The notes: generated by a model not told the origin, from the letters alone. Positions 8,370-18,032 are shown, counted from the first letter of the stretch. The stretch is DNA of 64,000 bases from Myxococcales bacterium (GCA_021787845.1 JAJYLH010000003.1:186001-250000); one strand, 5' to 3'. Numbers and translations are program-made.

Positions 8370-9554
8370 CTAGGCTGCTCGACGGGTGGGCGGGCGCCCC
8401 GTTCGTTGCCAGGTAGAGGCCTGCCGGCCCCGCGCGAACTTGACGAAGCCGAGCATCATCGCTGCGTTCATCTCCACAAAGTAGCGGGCGAAGTGGACGA
8501 TGCGCCCCACGGCGCCCTTGCCGCTCGGTAGCAGAAGTGCCGCCAGGTAGAAGGCGAGCTGGAGGCCGAGAAGGCAGGCGTAGAGCGGACGGGCCGCCAG
8601 GGTGACGTTCGCGGCGAGCAGGACCACCAGGATGCCGGGCGCGACCCAGCGCAGAAGCTTGTGGCTCCAAAACGCAAAGCTCACGAAGCTCGGACGAAAC
8701 AAGAGCGGCCACAGCTCGCGCAGCGACTGAAAGTTCCCCGCCGCGATCCGGACGCGCCGCACCCGCTCGCCCTGGAGATCGGCTGCGGTCTCCTCGACCG
8801 CCACCGCTTCCGGAACGTAGGTGAGCTTTCGGCCGGCGAGGAGCACCCGCATCGTCACCAGGAAGTCGTCGACGATGGTGTCGGGTTGCAGCTCGCGCCA
8901 TTCGCTCCTGCGCAAGAGGTAGACGCCGCCATTCGCGCCCATCAGCGCGCCGCGCCGCGACTCGTAGAGCTTGAGCAGGTTCTCGTACCGCCAGTAGAGT
9001 CCCTCAGCGGGAGCGCCGCCGCTCGGCGTCACGAGCCGGAGGCGACCGCAGGCGCCGCCGACCTCGCCGCCGCGCATCCGCTCGACCAGCCGGCGCAGGA
9101 CGTCGGGCGCAAGCCTGGTGTTGGCGTCGGTGAACAAGAGCCGCGTGCCCTTCGCCTCCCGGACCAGACGGTTGAGGACAGCGGCCTTGCCCACCCGCGG
9201 CGCTCTCGAGAGGCGCACGTTCGGCCGGGCGAGTTCCTCGACGATCCCGTCGGTCCGATCGGTCGAGCCGTCGGAGCCGATCAGGATCTCCAGCCGGTCC
9301 GGCGGATAGTCGAGCGCCAGCGTGTTCTCGATCTTTTCCTTCAGGCACGCCTCCTCGTTGTACGCGGCGACGAGGACGGTGACGAAGGGCCAGTCGTCCA
9401 CCGAGCCCGCGCGGCGGCGGTCGCCGTCCGATGAAAGCCAGCGGGCATTCGCGCGCAAGGCCGCCACCGCATCGCAGCCGACCAGCACCACCATGTAGCC
9501 GCCGTAGGCGTAGGCGACGAGCGCCAGCGACGACCAGAAGAGCGCCGCGGCCAC
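8370..9554 (-). CDS. Family 2 glycosyltransferase, membrane-bound
   Basis: Predicted inner-membrane processive-type GT2 enzyme that adds sugars from a nucleotide donor, as in exopolysaccharide synthesis. An N-terminal helix (AAALFWSSLALVAYAYGGYMVVLV) precedes the GT-A domain: VTVLVAAYNEE, then SDGSTDRT, then TDANTRL (metal-binding DxD-like), then IVDDF (catalytic Asp), then RVRRVRIAAGNFQ in place of Q-x-x-R-W. Three or four C-terminal helices follow. I chose GTG at 9554, preceded by GGAGG in CACGGAGGGAAC; the frame extends to an ATG at 9614 but the extra 20 residues look non-coding. No other polysaccharide genes are adjacent, so the product is unknown. Confidence 0.85.
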   Translation of the reverse strand: MAAALFWSSLALVAYAYGGYMVVLVGCDAVAALRANARWLSSDGDRRRAGSVDDWPFVTVLVAAYNEEACLKEKIENTLALDYPPDRLEILIGSDGSTDRTDGIVEELARPNVRLSRAPRVGKAAVLNRLVREAKGTRLLFTDANTRLAPDVLRRLVERMRGGEVGGACGRLRLVTPSGGAPAEGLYWRYENLLKLYESRRGALMGANGGVYLLRRSEWRELQPDTIVDDFLVTMRVLLAGRKLTYVPEAVAVEETAADLQGERVRRVRIAAGNFQSLRELWPLLFRPSFVSFAFWSHKLLRWVAPGILVVLLAANVTLAARPLYACLLGLQLAFYLAALLLPSGKGAVGRIVHFARYFVEMNAAMMLGFVKFARGRQASTWQRTGRPPTRRAA

Positions 9555-9753
9555 GTTCCCTCCGTGCGCGGACGCATCACCCGCGCATCGGCCGCACGGA
9601 AGAGCAACGTGCATGCCGTGCCCGCCTGCCCGCCTTTTCGCCCGGCCTCAACGCTGCGTCCGAACCCGGGTCGGCTCGACTGCGCACGACCGTTCCCTGG
9701 CGCGCCGTCGGTGTTCCACCGGTGCGCACGCCGGCAACCTTTCTCACGAGGCA

Positions 9754-9782
9754 TTGACAGGCCTCGCCCGCGAGCCGATCGT
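9754..9782 (+). promoter_or_regulatory. Candidate promoter for the aldehyde dehydrogenase
   Basis: A perfect -35 TTGACA at 9754-9759 is followed after 17 bp by a poor -10 (GATCGT, 9777-9782), 28 bp before the ATG. Only the -35 is convincing. Confidence 0.35.
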
Positions 9783-9809
9783 CAGTCGCTTTTTCGGCGG
9801 AGGCTCGCG

Positions 9810-11270
9810 ATGGAGCTCAAGATTGTCGAACCGAACGCCTCGCCCGTGAGCGAGGTGCGGCGCGCGTACGACCGCCTGAGGGAAGCGGCACGGCAGGACC
9901 CCCTCCCGAGCGCTGCCGATCGGCAGGACCGCTTGGACCGCCTCGCCCGCCTCCTGCGCAGGAATCGCGACGACATCGCGCAGGCGATTTCCGAGGACTT
10001 CGGCGGCCGCTCCCGGCACGAGACGATGCTCGCGGACATCTTGCCGACGCTGGAAACCGTCACCCACGCCCGCCGGCACGTCGCCGCGTGGATGAGACCG
10101 AGAGCGGTCTCGCCCGGCTGGATGTTCCGGCCCGCCCGCGCGCACGTCCAACCGCAGCCCTTGGGCGTGGTCGGCATCATCGCGCCCTGGAACTATCCGG
10201 TGAACCTGGTCTTCGCTCCGCTCGCCGGCGCCCTCGCCGCCGGCAACCGCGCGCTCGTCAAGCCCTCGGAGCTGACCCCGCGCACCCAGGACCTCGTCGC
10301 GCGGCTCGTTCGCGAGACGTTCACTCCGGACGAGGTGCAGGCGGTCCAGGGCGGCCCGGCCGTCGCCCGGGAGCTGACCGAGCTGCCGCTCGACCATCTG
10401 TTCTTCACCGGCTCGACCCGCGTCGGCCGCGAGGTCGCGCAGGCGGCGGCGAAGAACCTGACGCCGGTCACCCTGGAGCTGGGCGGCAAGTCGCCGGCGC
10501 TGATCCATCCCGACTACCCGCTTTCGCGCGCGGCGGACCACATCGTCGCCGGAAAGCTCTTCAACGCCGGCCAGACCTGCGTCGCGCCGGACTACGTGCT
10601 CGTCGAGAGCGGAAAGGAAGAGCCGCTCCTCGCCGAGCTCCGCCGAGCTATCCAGGAGCGCTACCCCAACCTGGCGACGAACCCGGACTACTCGTCCATC
10701 GCGACACGGGCTGGGTTCGAGCGATTGCGGGCGGTGCTGGCGGACGCGGTCGACCGCGGCGCTCGGGCGGTGACGATTGTTCCCGGCGCGGACATCGACC
10801 CGTCCTCGCGCCGGTTTCCCCCGACCGTGATCCTCGGCGCCACCGCCGGGATGCGGGTGATGGAGGAAGAGATCTTCGGTCCCCTGCTCCCGCTGGTCGG
10901 GTACCGGACGCTTTCCGACGCCATCGCCTCGATCAACGCGCGCGAGAAGCCGCTCGCGTTCTATTACTTCGACACCGACGAGAAACGCGCGCGCGACGTC
11001 CTCGACCGCACCAGCTCCGGCGGCGCGTGCGTCAACGACACGCTCCTCCACTTCGCGCAGGAGAACCTGCCCTTCGGCGGCGTGGGGGAGAGCGGCCAGG
11101 GCGCCTACCACGGCCAGGCCGGGTTCGACACGTTTTCCCACCTGCGCGGGGTGTTCTTCCCGAGCGGCCTGAGCCCGGTGGCGAAGCTCGTCGCCCCGCC
11201 CTTCGGCCGCCTGCTCGACCGCGCCCTCGACACCTTCATCGGGGGGCACAAGCGCAAGCCTGGAGAGTGA
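9810..11270 (+). CDS. Aldehyde dehydrogenase, coniferyl-aldehyde type
   Basis: NAD(P)-dependent oxidation of an aldehyde to its acid. The 486 residues carry the full class signature: APWNYP (125-130, with the oxyanion Asn), KPSELTP at 151, FTGSTRVG at 199, general base E223 in LELGGKSPA and catalytic C257 in FNAGQTCVAP. Overall it resembles the coniferyl aldehyde dehydrogenase (CalB)/fatty-aldehyde branch, which ends in a hydrophobic, basic tail as here (FIGGHKRKPGE). The ATG at 9810 is preceded by GCGGAGG (9797-9803); a longer in-frame extension upstream lacks family similarity. It converges on the PEGA gene with a 3-bp gap. Substrate unknown. Confidence 0.92.
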   Translation: MELKIVEPNASPVSEVRRAYDRLREAARQDPLPSAADRQDRLDRLARLLRRNRDDIAQAISEDFGGRSRHETMLADILPTLETVTHARRHVAAWMRPRAVSPGWMFRPARAHVQPQPLGVVGIIAPWNYPVNLVFAPLAGALAAGNRALVKPSELTPRTQDLVARLVRETFTPDEVQAVQGGPAVARELTELPLDHLFFTGSTRVGREVAQAAAKNLTPVTLELGGKSPALIHPDYPLSRAADHIVAGKLFNAGQTCVAPDYVLVESGKEEPLLAELRRAIQERYPNLATNPDYSSIATRAGFERLRAVLADAVDRGARAVTIVPGADIDPSSRRFPPTVILGATAGMRVMEEEIFGPLLPLVGYRTLSDAIASINAREKPLAFYYFDTDEKRARDVLDRTSSGGACVNDTLLHFAQENLPFGGVGESGQGAYHGQAGFDTFSHLRGVFFPSGLSPVAKLVAPPFGRLLDRALDTFIGGHKRKPGE

Positions 11271-11273
11271 CCG

Positions 11274-12689
11274 CTACCAGTCCTCGGTACCGTTCTCGCT
11301 GTTCAAGGGGTCGGAGCCCTTGCCCGGCTTGAGGACGTTGGTGGGCTTGTAGTGGTGCTGGTCCCACGCTGGCGCGTCGGGGTCCTTCTTCCCGTGCCGT
11401 CGCGCGTGGTCGTACCAGCCCTCGGTCCCGTTGAAGGTGTCGAGCGGGTCGGAGGAGGCGCGGTTTCGCGAATGGCCCGCCCGGTCCAGAACCGCTCTCG
11501 CCCAGCGCGCGATCACCGGCTCGGCGGTGCCGTCCCGATGAATCGCGAACTTCTTCGTCTCATCCGCGAGCCGCGCCCTCCGGTCGTAATCGACCACCAC
11601 CATCCGCACCCGGGCGGTCTCGACGCCGGTCATCTGCACCGTCGCGAACACCGCCCGCTGGAGCCGGAATCGGTCGCCGAGCGCCTGGAGCATGTCGGGT
11701 ATTCCCGACTGGTCCTCGAGCGCCCGCGGCACCCGGACCAGGGTCCGCTGCAACGCCTGCGCTTCCGGCGTGAACCGCATCGCCACCCTCAGCGGCGTGT
11801 CGTCCGCCGGCTTCACGTCGACGACGCGCACCTCCACCAGCGCTCCCGGCCGGTCGAGGCGCACGAAATTCTCCCCCGCCGCGACGTTCTGGATGGTCAG
11901 GGGCGTCGTGCCCTTGTAGACGCCGCCGAGAAAGACGCGCGCGCCCGGCGGGGTCGTGAGGATGGACAGCGCGCCGTCCGCGCCCTTGGCGATGGCGCCT
12001 CGCGCCTGGTCCAGCCCGGCTCCGAGACGGGGGTCGATGCGGCGGCCGTCGACCGCGCCGGCGAGGTCCGCCCGCGCGGCCATCTCGAACGACTGCTGGG
12101 CGCCCCGGCTCTCGCCGTCGAGCGTCAGCGCTACCGCAAGGCGGGTCCAGGCGTCCGCCCACACCGCGGCGGTCAACGCGTTCCCCGTGTGCTCGAGCAG
12201 CCGGATCGCCTTCTGGTAGCGGCTGACCGCCTCGTCGTACGCGTGCTGGGCGATCTGGTGGTCGCCATCGCGCTCGACGTCGAGCGCTTGCGCCAAGCGG
12301 TGGCGGTCCCGCTCGGTGGGCGGCACCGCGAGCTCCTTGACCAGGTCGACCGGGTGGTAACCCGGCAGCTCGTCGACCTCGCGCTCGAGCGCGGCTTGCG
12401 CCTGCCCCGCCGCGAGACCCGCGGACTCGCCGATGGGCACGAGGAACACCTGGATGCGACGGGAGCCGTAGGCCTCCTGCCTCTCGCCAGCGCTCTCGCC
12501 GGGCGCCGTGGCGAGAGGCGCCGCCCGGCGGCGCGGGATCTTCACCTGGACGATGTCGCCGCCCTGCTGAACGTCGTCGGCGCTCGGCGGCGAGGTGGAA
12601 TCGCTCGACACCACCGGGCGCAGGGCGAGACCGGCCGGGCCCACCAGGACCAGGCTGGCGAGCGCGATGAAAGTCGCTGATCGCATCAT
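11274..12689 (-). CDS. Exported PEGA-domain protein with duplicated C-terminal motif
   Basis: A 471-residue protein with a signal peptide (about residues 1-22, ending near LALRPVV). Helical TPR-like sequence (about 140-220) may mediate protein contacts. A PEGA domain follows, with the hallmark PPGARVFLGGVYKGTTPL in the region of residues 245-290, then an alpha/beta region. The C-terminal 60 residues hold two copies of a motif, SDPLDTFNGTEGW and SDPLNSENGTEDW, the second being the exact C-terminus. PEGA proteins are often envelope-associated. The convergent ALDH gene ends 3 bp away. I do not know the role of the repeated motif; terminal placement suggests recognition by a partner. Confidence 0.8.
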   Translation of the reverse strand: MMRSATFIALASLVLVGPAGLALRPVVSSDSTSPPSADDVQQGGDIVQVKIPRRRAAPLATAPGESAGERQEAYGSRRIQVFLVPIGESAGLAAGQAQAALEREVDELPGYHPVDLVKELAVPPTERDRHRLAQALDVERDGDHQIAQHAYDEAVSRYQKAIRLLEHTGNALTAAVWADAWTRLAVALTLDGESRGAQQSFEMAARADLAGAVDGRRIDPRLGAGLDQARGAIAKGADGALSILTTPPGARVFLGGVYKGTTPLTIQNVAAGENFVRLDRPGALVEVRVVDVKPADDTPLRVAMRFTPEAQALQRTLVRVPRALEDQSGIPDMLQALGDRFRLQRAVFATVQMTGVETARVRMVVVDYDRRARLADETKKFAIHRDGTAEPVIARWARAVLDRAGHSRNRASSDPLDTFNGTEGWYDHARRHGKKDPDAPAWDQHHYKPTNVLKPGKGSDPLNSENGTEDW

Positions 12690-12828
12690 GGTTCTCAGAG
12701 CCTATCGCGTGGCCCGCCCCTTGAGGAATCGGCCACGCGACCGACCCCCCCAGGCGGCGCGGGCGCTGCCGTGCCCCAGCTTCCGGCGAGCGCTGGACTG
12801 TCCAGGCGGGCGCGCTAGCCTGGCGAAG

Positions 12829-14550
12829 ATGGCGTCGGTGCCCGCCGCCCCTCCATCCAGGCCCCGGCAGGGAAGCTCCCTCGCGGCGAGCCGGGCGGCT
12901 CCCATCCTGCTCGGGTGGCTCTTCGTCCTGTCGCGCGCCCTCGCTCCGGTGCGCGAAACCGATGCCGGCTGGCATCTCGCCGTCGGACGCGTCATCGCGC
13001 GGCACGGAATCCCTTTCGAGAACGCGCTTTCGTGGACCCATCCGCACGCGCCCTGGTTCGCGACGAGTTGGCTCTTCGATTGGCTCGCGTACGAGACGAC
13101 GCTGCGCGCGGGCGTCTTGGGGCTCCAGCTCTTCACGTTCCTGTGGGTCGCCGCGACCATCGCCGTGGCCGCCGAGGCCGCTCACCGCCTCCATCCGTTC
13201 GGGGCCTGGGTCGCCCCGACCCTCGCGCTTCTGCTCGCGTATCGCATCACCCCCCGGCCGGAAATCGCGTCGCAAGCCGTGCTCGCCGCGGTGCTGCTGC
13301 TCGGCTTGCGGGGCACCCGGCCCGCGCGGATGGCGGCCGTCGCCCTGATTGCGCTCGGCTCGAACCTCCACACCGGCGTCGTCTTCGCAGCCGCCCTCCT
13401 GGGCCTGTTCTGCCTCGAGGCCGGGTGGCGCGAGCGCCGCCAACGCCGATCGGCAGCGGTCGAGCTCGCCATCGCCGCTTCAGGGGTGCTCGGGGTGGTC
13501 GCCAATCCCGGCGGGCTCTTCGACGCGCGCTATCTCGTGCTCCACCTGCACGTTCAATCGGTGGTCCGGCTCGCCGAGTTCTTCACGCCCACCCTCGTTC
13601 AGGCGCCGACGTTCTATGCCTTGCTCGCCCTGGCGCTCGCCGCCGGCTGGCGGGTGCGTCGAGAGCGCCCGGCCCTCTTCGCGGCGGCGGTGGTCTTCGG
13701 CGCCCTCGGGATCTACGCGCTGCGGCTCGTCTACGAGTTCGAGGTCGTCGGTGCGGTGACGGTCGTGGCCGGTCTGTCCACCAGGCGCATGGCCGGGCGG
13801 TCGCGCGTGGTCGGCCTGTCGCTGGCGGCCCTCTTCGGGCTCGCGCTCGCCGCGCGGATGGGGGTCTACGACGACCTGCGTCTCGGCGCCCGGTTCGACC
13901 AGCACGCCCTGCCCGTCCGAGCGGCCCGGTACATCCGGTCGCGCGGGCTGCGCGGTCGATTCTTCAACGCCTTTCGGGACGGCGGCTACCTCGAGTGGAA
14001 GCTGCCTCGGCTTCCCGCTTTCCAGGACGCGCGGATTCAGGCCTATCCACCCTCGTTCTTCGCGCGCGAAGAGAGCGCCGAGAAGTCGCCGGCGGCGTTT
14101 CGGGCCTACGCGCGCGACCTCGGCGTCGAATGGGCGGTCGCCAGCCGGACCCGGGAGCGCCTGGCGGGATTTCGCCTCTTCGATGGACCCGGCTGGGCTC
14201 TCGTCTATTGGGACGACGCCACCGAAGTGTGGGTCCGCCGCGACGTGCCGCGGTGGGCCCGGCTCGTCGCCCGCGACCAGTACCGCTGCGTCGTGCCCTA
14301 CGGGAGCGTAGTCGGCCGGCTGCGTTCGCTCGATCGCCGCGCCCTCGGAACTTGCGTGAGCGAGGCGGACCGGGTGACGGCCACCGGCACCGTGGATCCG
14401 CAGGTCGCGATCGTCCGGTGCGGCGCGCTGGTGCGGCTGGGCGCGCCCGAGGCCACCGCGGCTTGCCACTGGGCGGCAGCGCTGTCGGATACCGGCCGAG
14501 AGCGCGCACTGCTCGCGATGGCTCGAGCGCTCCCGCTCGCCGGCCCGTGA
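12829..14550 (+). CDS. Polytopic membrane protein, GT-C-like
   Basis: A 573-residue protein with about 10 hydrophobic helices in the first 340 residues and a soluble C-terminal domain. The first external loop carries ETDAGWHLAVGR...GIPFENALSWTHP, an acidic-loop pattern typical of predicted GT-C lipid-phosphosugar transferases. The later FNAFRDGGYLEWKLP...FQDARIQAYP is characteristic of the same bacterial family. The chosen ATG at 12829 gives a sensible N-terminus (MASVPAAPPSRPRQ) before the first helix; the frame is open upstream but overlaps the start of the divergent PEGA gene. Substrate unknown; envelope glycosylation is an inference. Confidence 0.75.
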   Translation: MASVPAAPPSRPRQGSSLAASRAAPILLGWLFVLSRALAPVRETDAGWHLAVGRVIARHGIPFENALSWTHPHAPWFATSWLFDWLAYETTLRAGVLGLQLFTFLWVAATIAVAAEAAHRLHPFGAWVAPTLALLLAYRITPRPEIASQAVLAAVLLLGLRGTRPARMAAVALIALGSNLHTGVVFAAALLGLFCLEAGWRERRQRRSAAVELAIAASGVLGVVANPGGLFDARYLVLHLHVQSVVRLAEFFTPTLVQAPTFYALLALALAAGWRVRRERPALFAAAVVFGALGIYALRLVYEFEVVGAVTVVAGLSTRRMAGRSRVVGLSLAALFGLALAARMGVYDDLRLGARFDQHALPVRAARYIRSRGLRGRFFNAFRDGGYLEWKLPRLPAFQDARIQAYPPSFFAREESAEKSPAAFRAYARDLGVEWAVASRTRERLAGFRLFDGPGWALVYWDDATEVWVRRDVPRWARLVARDQYRCVVPYGSVVGRLRSLDRRALGTCVSEADRVTATGTVDPQVAIVRCGALVRLGAPEATAACHWAAALSDTGRERALLAMARALPLAGP

Positions 14551-14631
14551 CCGGTCTTCGAAGGGTTCGCTCGCCGCCGTCGCCGACCGATGCGCGATGG
14601 TAGTGTCGCGGCCCGGAGGAGGACTGTCCCG

Positions 14632-15354
14632 GTGAGCCATCTTCGATTGGGGGTCAACGTCGATCACGTCGCGACGCTGCGGCAGGCGCGCCGAGCCGCG
14701 TTTCCCGACCCGGTTCTCGCCGCCGCTCTCGCCGAGCTCGCGGGCGCCGATCAGATCACCGTTCACCTGCGCGAGGACCGCCGGCACATCCAAGACCGCG
14801 ACCTCCAACTCCTGCGCCAGACGGTCCGCACGCGGTTGAACCTGGAGATGGCCGCGACGAGCGAAATGGTGCAGGTCGCGTTCACGGCCAAGCCCGACAG
14901 CGCGACCCTGGTCCCCGAGCGCCGGCAGGAGCTGACCACCGAAGGTGGGCTCGACGCGGTCAACGGCAAGGAAACGATCAAGAAAATCGTCAGGTCCCTG
15001 CACGAAGGCGAAATCGAGGTCTCGCTCTTCGTCGACCCCGACCTGGAACAGATTCGCGCCGCCCACCGCGTCGACGCCACCCAGGTCGAGCTGCACACCG
15101 GGCGCTACTGCGACGCGCATACCCCGGCCGAGCGCGACAGCGAGCTCAGGCGCCTGGTCGACGCGGCGAAAGCGGCGCAGCGCCTCGGCCTCAAGGTCGC
15201 CGCCGGCCACGGCTTGAGCTACGAGAACGTCCAGCCGGTGGTGTCGATCGAGGAAATCCGCGAGCTGAACATCGGGCACGCCATCGTCGCCCGCGCGGTG
15301 TTCGTCGGCCTCGAGCGCGCCGTGCGCGACATGATCGAGCTGATGCGGCGCTGA
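14632..15354 (+). CDS. pdxJ: Pyridoxine 5'-phosphate synthase
   Basis: Condenses 1-deoxyxylulose 5-phosphate with 3-amino-2-oxopropyl phosphate to pyridoxine 5'-phosphate, the last step of DXP-dependent vitamin B6 synthesis. The 240 residues are full length, with [15 protein letters not shown] at the N-terminus, [28 protein letters not shown] and [10 protein letters not shown]. The start is GTG at 14632 with GGAGGAGG at 14615-14622, which decides between it and an upstream ATG at 14590. In many proteobacteria acpS follows pdxJ; here nnr follows after 71 bp and no acpS is present. Confidence 0.97.
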   Translation: MSHLRLGVNVDHVATLRQARRAAFPDPVLAAALAELAGADQITVHLREDRRHIQDRDLQLLRQTVRTRLNLEMAATSEMVQVAFTAKPDSATLVPERRQELTTEGGLDAVNGKETIKKIVRSLHEGEIEVSLFVDPDLEQIRAAHRVDATQVELHTGRYCDAHTPAERDSELRRLVDAAKAAQRLGLKVAAGHGLSYENVQPVVSIEEIRELNIGHAIVARAVFVGLERAVRDMIELMRR

Positions 15355-15425
15355 AGCGCTGCTGCCGAGCCTGGCCGCTGTCGGTAGGCGGATCCGGATT
15401 CGGAGTGCGAGAGGGGAACCGAAGC

Positions 15426-16928
15426 ATGCGAATCCACACGTCGAGCGAGCTGCGTGAAATCGACCGCCTCGCCGTCGAGCGGTACGGCGTGCCGGCACTG
15501 CTCTTGATGGAGAACGCCGGCCGGGCGGTGGCCGAGACCGCCCGGGCTGCCGCGCGAGACCGCGGCGGGCGCGTCTTCGTCGTTTGCGGCAAGGGCAACA
15601 ACGGCGGCGATGGCTTCGCCGCCGCGCGCCATCTCGCGGTTTCCGGCGTCCCGGTTTCCATCGTTTCAATGGCCGCCATCGACGAGATGAACGGCGACGC
15701 CCTGATCAACCAGAGAGCAGCGGTCGCCTGCGGCATTCCCTTCGTCGACTCGCTCTCGTCCGCCGGTCCGCGCGACGTGGTGATCGACGCGGTCTTCGGC
15801 ACCGGCTTGACCCGGGGCCCCACGGGCGTCGCGCTCGACCGGATCCGCGCCATCCGCGCCGCGCGCGACCGGAGCGCGTTCGTGGTCTCGGTCGACCTGC
15901 CGAGCGGCATCGATGCCGACAAGCCGCAGCCCCCGGGAGAAGCCGTGCAAGCGGACGTGACGGTGACCCTGCACGCGCTCAAGCCGGCGACCGTCCAGTA
16001 TCCCGCTCGCGCCTGGTGCGGCGAGGTGCGGGTCGGCTCCCTCGGGATACCAGGCGATGGCGGTCCCGGTCCCCTGCGGCGCTATCTCAGCCCGGAAGCG
16101 CTTCGGCCACTCTTGCCGCCACGCGCCGCCGACGCGCACAAGGGCACCAACGGCCACGTCCTCGTGGTCGCCGGCTCGCCGAGCAAGAGCGGTGCCGCCA
16201 TGTTGGCTTCCCGCGGCGCCCTGCGTGCCGGCGCGGGGCTCGTGACCCTCGCCACCGCGCCCGAGGTGCTCGACCGCGTGCTGCCCCAGATGCCGGAGGT
16301 GATGGGCCACGCGCTCCGGCAGCTCACCGTCGGGGATCTCGTCCAGGCGCTCGAGCGCAAGGACGCGTTGGTCGTCGGGCCGGGGACCGCCCGGGACGAG
16401 TCCACCGGGCCGGCGCTGGTCGAGCTGTTGCGCACGAAGCCGGTTCCCGCGGTCCTCGACGCGGACGGGCTGAACGCGCTCGCGCAATCGCCGACCGCGC
16501 TCGCCGAGCTCCAGCACGCGCTCGTGCGACCGGTGCTGACGCCGCACCCAGCGGAGCTGGCGCGGCTGCTCGGGTGCTCGACGGCAGAGGTGCAGGCGGA
16601 CAGGTTCGCTGCCGCTACCGAGGGGGCCCGGCGCTGGAACGCCTTCGTGGTGCTGAAGGGCGCGGGCACGGTCGTCGCGGCGCCGGACGGAACGCTCGAC
16701 GTCAACTCGACCGGGACGCCGGCGATGGGGACCGGCGGCGCGGGCGACGTCCTCGCCGGGCTCATCGGCGCGTTGATCGGCCAGGGGCTTTCGCCGAAGG
16801 ACGCGGCAGCGGTCGGCGTCTATGCGCACGGGCGCGCGGGCGAGATCGCGTCGCGCGGGCGCGCGCGGGGGCTTGTCGCCATGGAAATCGCCGACGCGGT
16901 TCCGGCGGCGCTGGCGGAGCTCGCTTGA
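15426..16928 (+). CDS. nnr: Bifunctional NAD(P)H-hydrate epimerase / ADP-dependent dehydratase
   Basis: Repairs hydrated NADH and NADPH: the N-terminal YjeF_N domain epimerises the R form and the C-terminal ribokinase-like domain dehydrates the S form using ADP. The 500 residues have GKGNNGGDGFAAARHL in the N-terminal domain (about 60-75) and GTNGHVLVVAGSPSKSGAA, VLDADGLNAL, LTPHPAELARLLG and MGTGGAGDVLAGLIGALIGQ in the C-terminal domain. ATG 15426 is preferred over an ATG at 15405 because GAGGGG lies 9-14 bp before it. The stop overlaps the start of tsaE by 4 bp, so the two are translationally coupled. Confidence 0.96.
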   Translation: MRIHTSSELREIDRLAVERYGVPALLLMENAGRAVAETARAAARDRGGRVFVVCGKGNNGGDGFAAARHLAVSGVPVSIVSMAAIDEMNGDALINQRAAVACGIPFVDSLSSAGPRDVVIDAVFGTGLTRGPTGVALDRIRAIRAARDRSAFVVSVDLPSGIDADKPQPPGEAVQADVTVTLHALKPATVQYPARAWCGEVRVGSLGIPGDGGPGPLRRYLSPEALRPLLPPRAADAHKGTNGHVLVVAGSPSKSGAAMLASRGALRAGAGLVTLATAPEVLDRVLPQMPEVMGHALRQLTVGDLVQALERKDALVVGPGTARDESTGPALVELLRTKPVPAVLDADGLNALAQSPTALAELQHALVRPVLTPHPAELARLLGCSTAEVQADRFAAATEGARRWNAFVVLKGAGTVVAAPDGTLDVNSTGTPAMGTGGAGDVLAGLIGALIGQGLSPKDAAAVGVYAHGRAGEIASRGRARGLVAMEIADAVPAALAELA

Positions 16929-17407
16929 CACTCGTCGTCCGCACCTCGACGGTGAGCGAGACCGAAGCCGTGGGGCATAGGCTCGGGCGCGCGCTGGAGG
17001 GAGGCGAGCTCATCGCGCTGACCGGCCCGCTCGGAGCGGGGAAGACCGCGCTCGCTCGCGGCATCGCGCGCGGGCTCGGCGTTCCGCGCGAAGCCCAGGT
17101 CTCGAGCCCCACCTTCGCCATCGTCAACGTCTACTCCGGCGGCCGCCTGCCGATGTACCACGCCGATTTCTACCGGGTGACCGACGCCGAAGAGCTCTAC
17201 GACGTCGGCTTCTACGACCTCATCGGCTCGGGCGGCGTCGTCTGCGTCGAATGGATCGACCGGATCCCCGAGGTGGCGCCAGAGGAGCGCCTCGCCGTCG
17301 AGCTGCGACCGATTCCGACGGGGCGCGAGATCGTCTTCACCGCCGTCGGCGCGCAAGCCGAGCGGACGCTGCGGGGGATCCAGGAGGGACGCCCTTCGCG
17401 GCCGTGA
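16925..17407 (+). CDS. tsaE: tRNA threonylcarbamoyladenosine biosynthesis ATPase TsaE
   Basis: ATPase of the TsaBDE complex that installs t6A37 on ANN-decoding tRNAs. The 160 residues contain Walker A GPLGAGKT (34-41), SSPTFAIVNVY, YHADFYR and VCVEWIDR, the standard TsaE layout. It starts with TTG at 16925 inside the sequence TTGA, overlapping the nnr stop by 4 bp; no later ATG or GTG would keep the Walker motif in place with a normal N-terminus. It converges on pncA 13 bp downstream. Confidence 0.95.
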   Translation: MTLVVRTSTVSETEAVGHRLGRALEGGELIALTGPLGAGKTALARGIARGLGVPREAQVSSPTFAIVNVYSGGRLPMYHADFYRVTDAEELYDVGFYDLIGSGGVVCVEWIDRIPEVAPEERLAVELRPIPTGREIVFTAVGAQAERTLRGIQEGRPSRP

Positions 17408-17420
17408 CTCGCGTTCCAGT

Positions 17421-18032
17421 TCACGCCGCGTCGCTGCCGACGATCCGAATTCCTTTCCCGCGCATCTCTTCAATGGCGGCTTTCGAATCCCCGACATTCA
17501 AGTCCACGCCGCGGCAGCCCTCCTCGACCAAGGCCATCCGAAAGCCCTCCTGCTGGGCGTCGAGGGCGGTTGCTCGCACGCAGTAGTCGGTCGCCAGGCC
17601 GAGGAGCCAGAGCTCTTCTACTCCGCGGCTCCGCAGCCACTCGGCGAGACCGGTGCTCTTCCGGTGTCCGTTGTCGTAGAAACCGCTGTAGCTGTCGATT
17701 TCAGGATCGGTGCCCTTCTGGAAGACGCGAGTGATTCTCCCGACTTCGAGCCCCGGGGCGAGCTCGGCGCCGCGCGTGTTCTCCACGCAGTGGTCGGGCC
17801 ACAAGACCTGCGACAGGCCGCCGAGGTCGATCGATTCGCCGATCTTCTTTCCCGGGTGGTTGGAGGCGAAGCTCGCGTGGTTCTGCGGGTGCCAGTCCTG
17901 GGTCGCAACGATCAGGTCGAAGCGCGCGGCGACTCGATTCGCCACCGGGATCACCTCGTCGCCCTGCGGCACCGCCAGCGCCCCCCCGGGCAGGAAATCG
18001 TTCTGCAGGTCGACCCAGATCAGCGCGCGCAT
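17421..18032 (-). CDS. pncA: Nicotinamidase
   Basis: Hydrolyses nicotinamide to nicotinate in NAD salvage. The 203 residues hold the catalytic triad D8 (WVDLQNDF), K106 (VFQKGTDPE) and C151 (GLATDYCVRAT), and the metal-site residues D46, H48 and H81 (TQDWHPQNH and WPDHC). The ATG at 18032 follows GAGGAG. It lies 41 bp downstream of pncB on the same strand, so the two salvage enzymes are probably co-transcribed. Confidence 0.96.
   Translation of the reverse strand: MRALIWVDLQNDFLPGGALAVPQGDEVIPVANRVAARFDLIVATQDWHPQNHASFASNHPGKKIGESIDLGGLSQVLWPDHCVENTRGAELAPGLEVGRITRVFQKGTDPEIDSYSGFYDNGHRKSTGLAEWLRSRGVEELWLLGLATDYCVRATALDAQQEGFRMALVEEGCRGVDLNVGDSKAAIEEMRGKGIRIVGSDAA

Noticed and set aside
9554-9614. 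N-terminal extension of the glycosyltransferase to ATG 9614
   Set aside because: The 20 extra residues are Cys/Gly/His-rich with no helix, and GGAGG lies before GTG 9554; still, the upstream start cannot be fully excluded.
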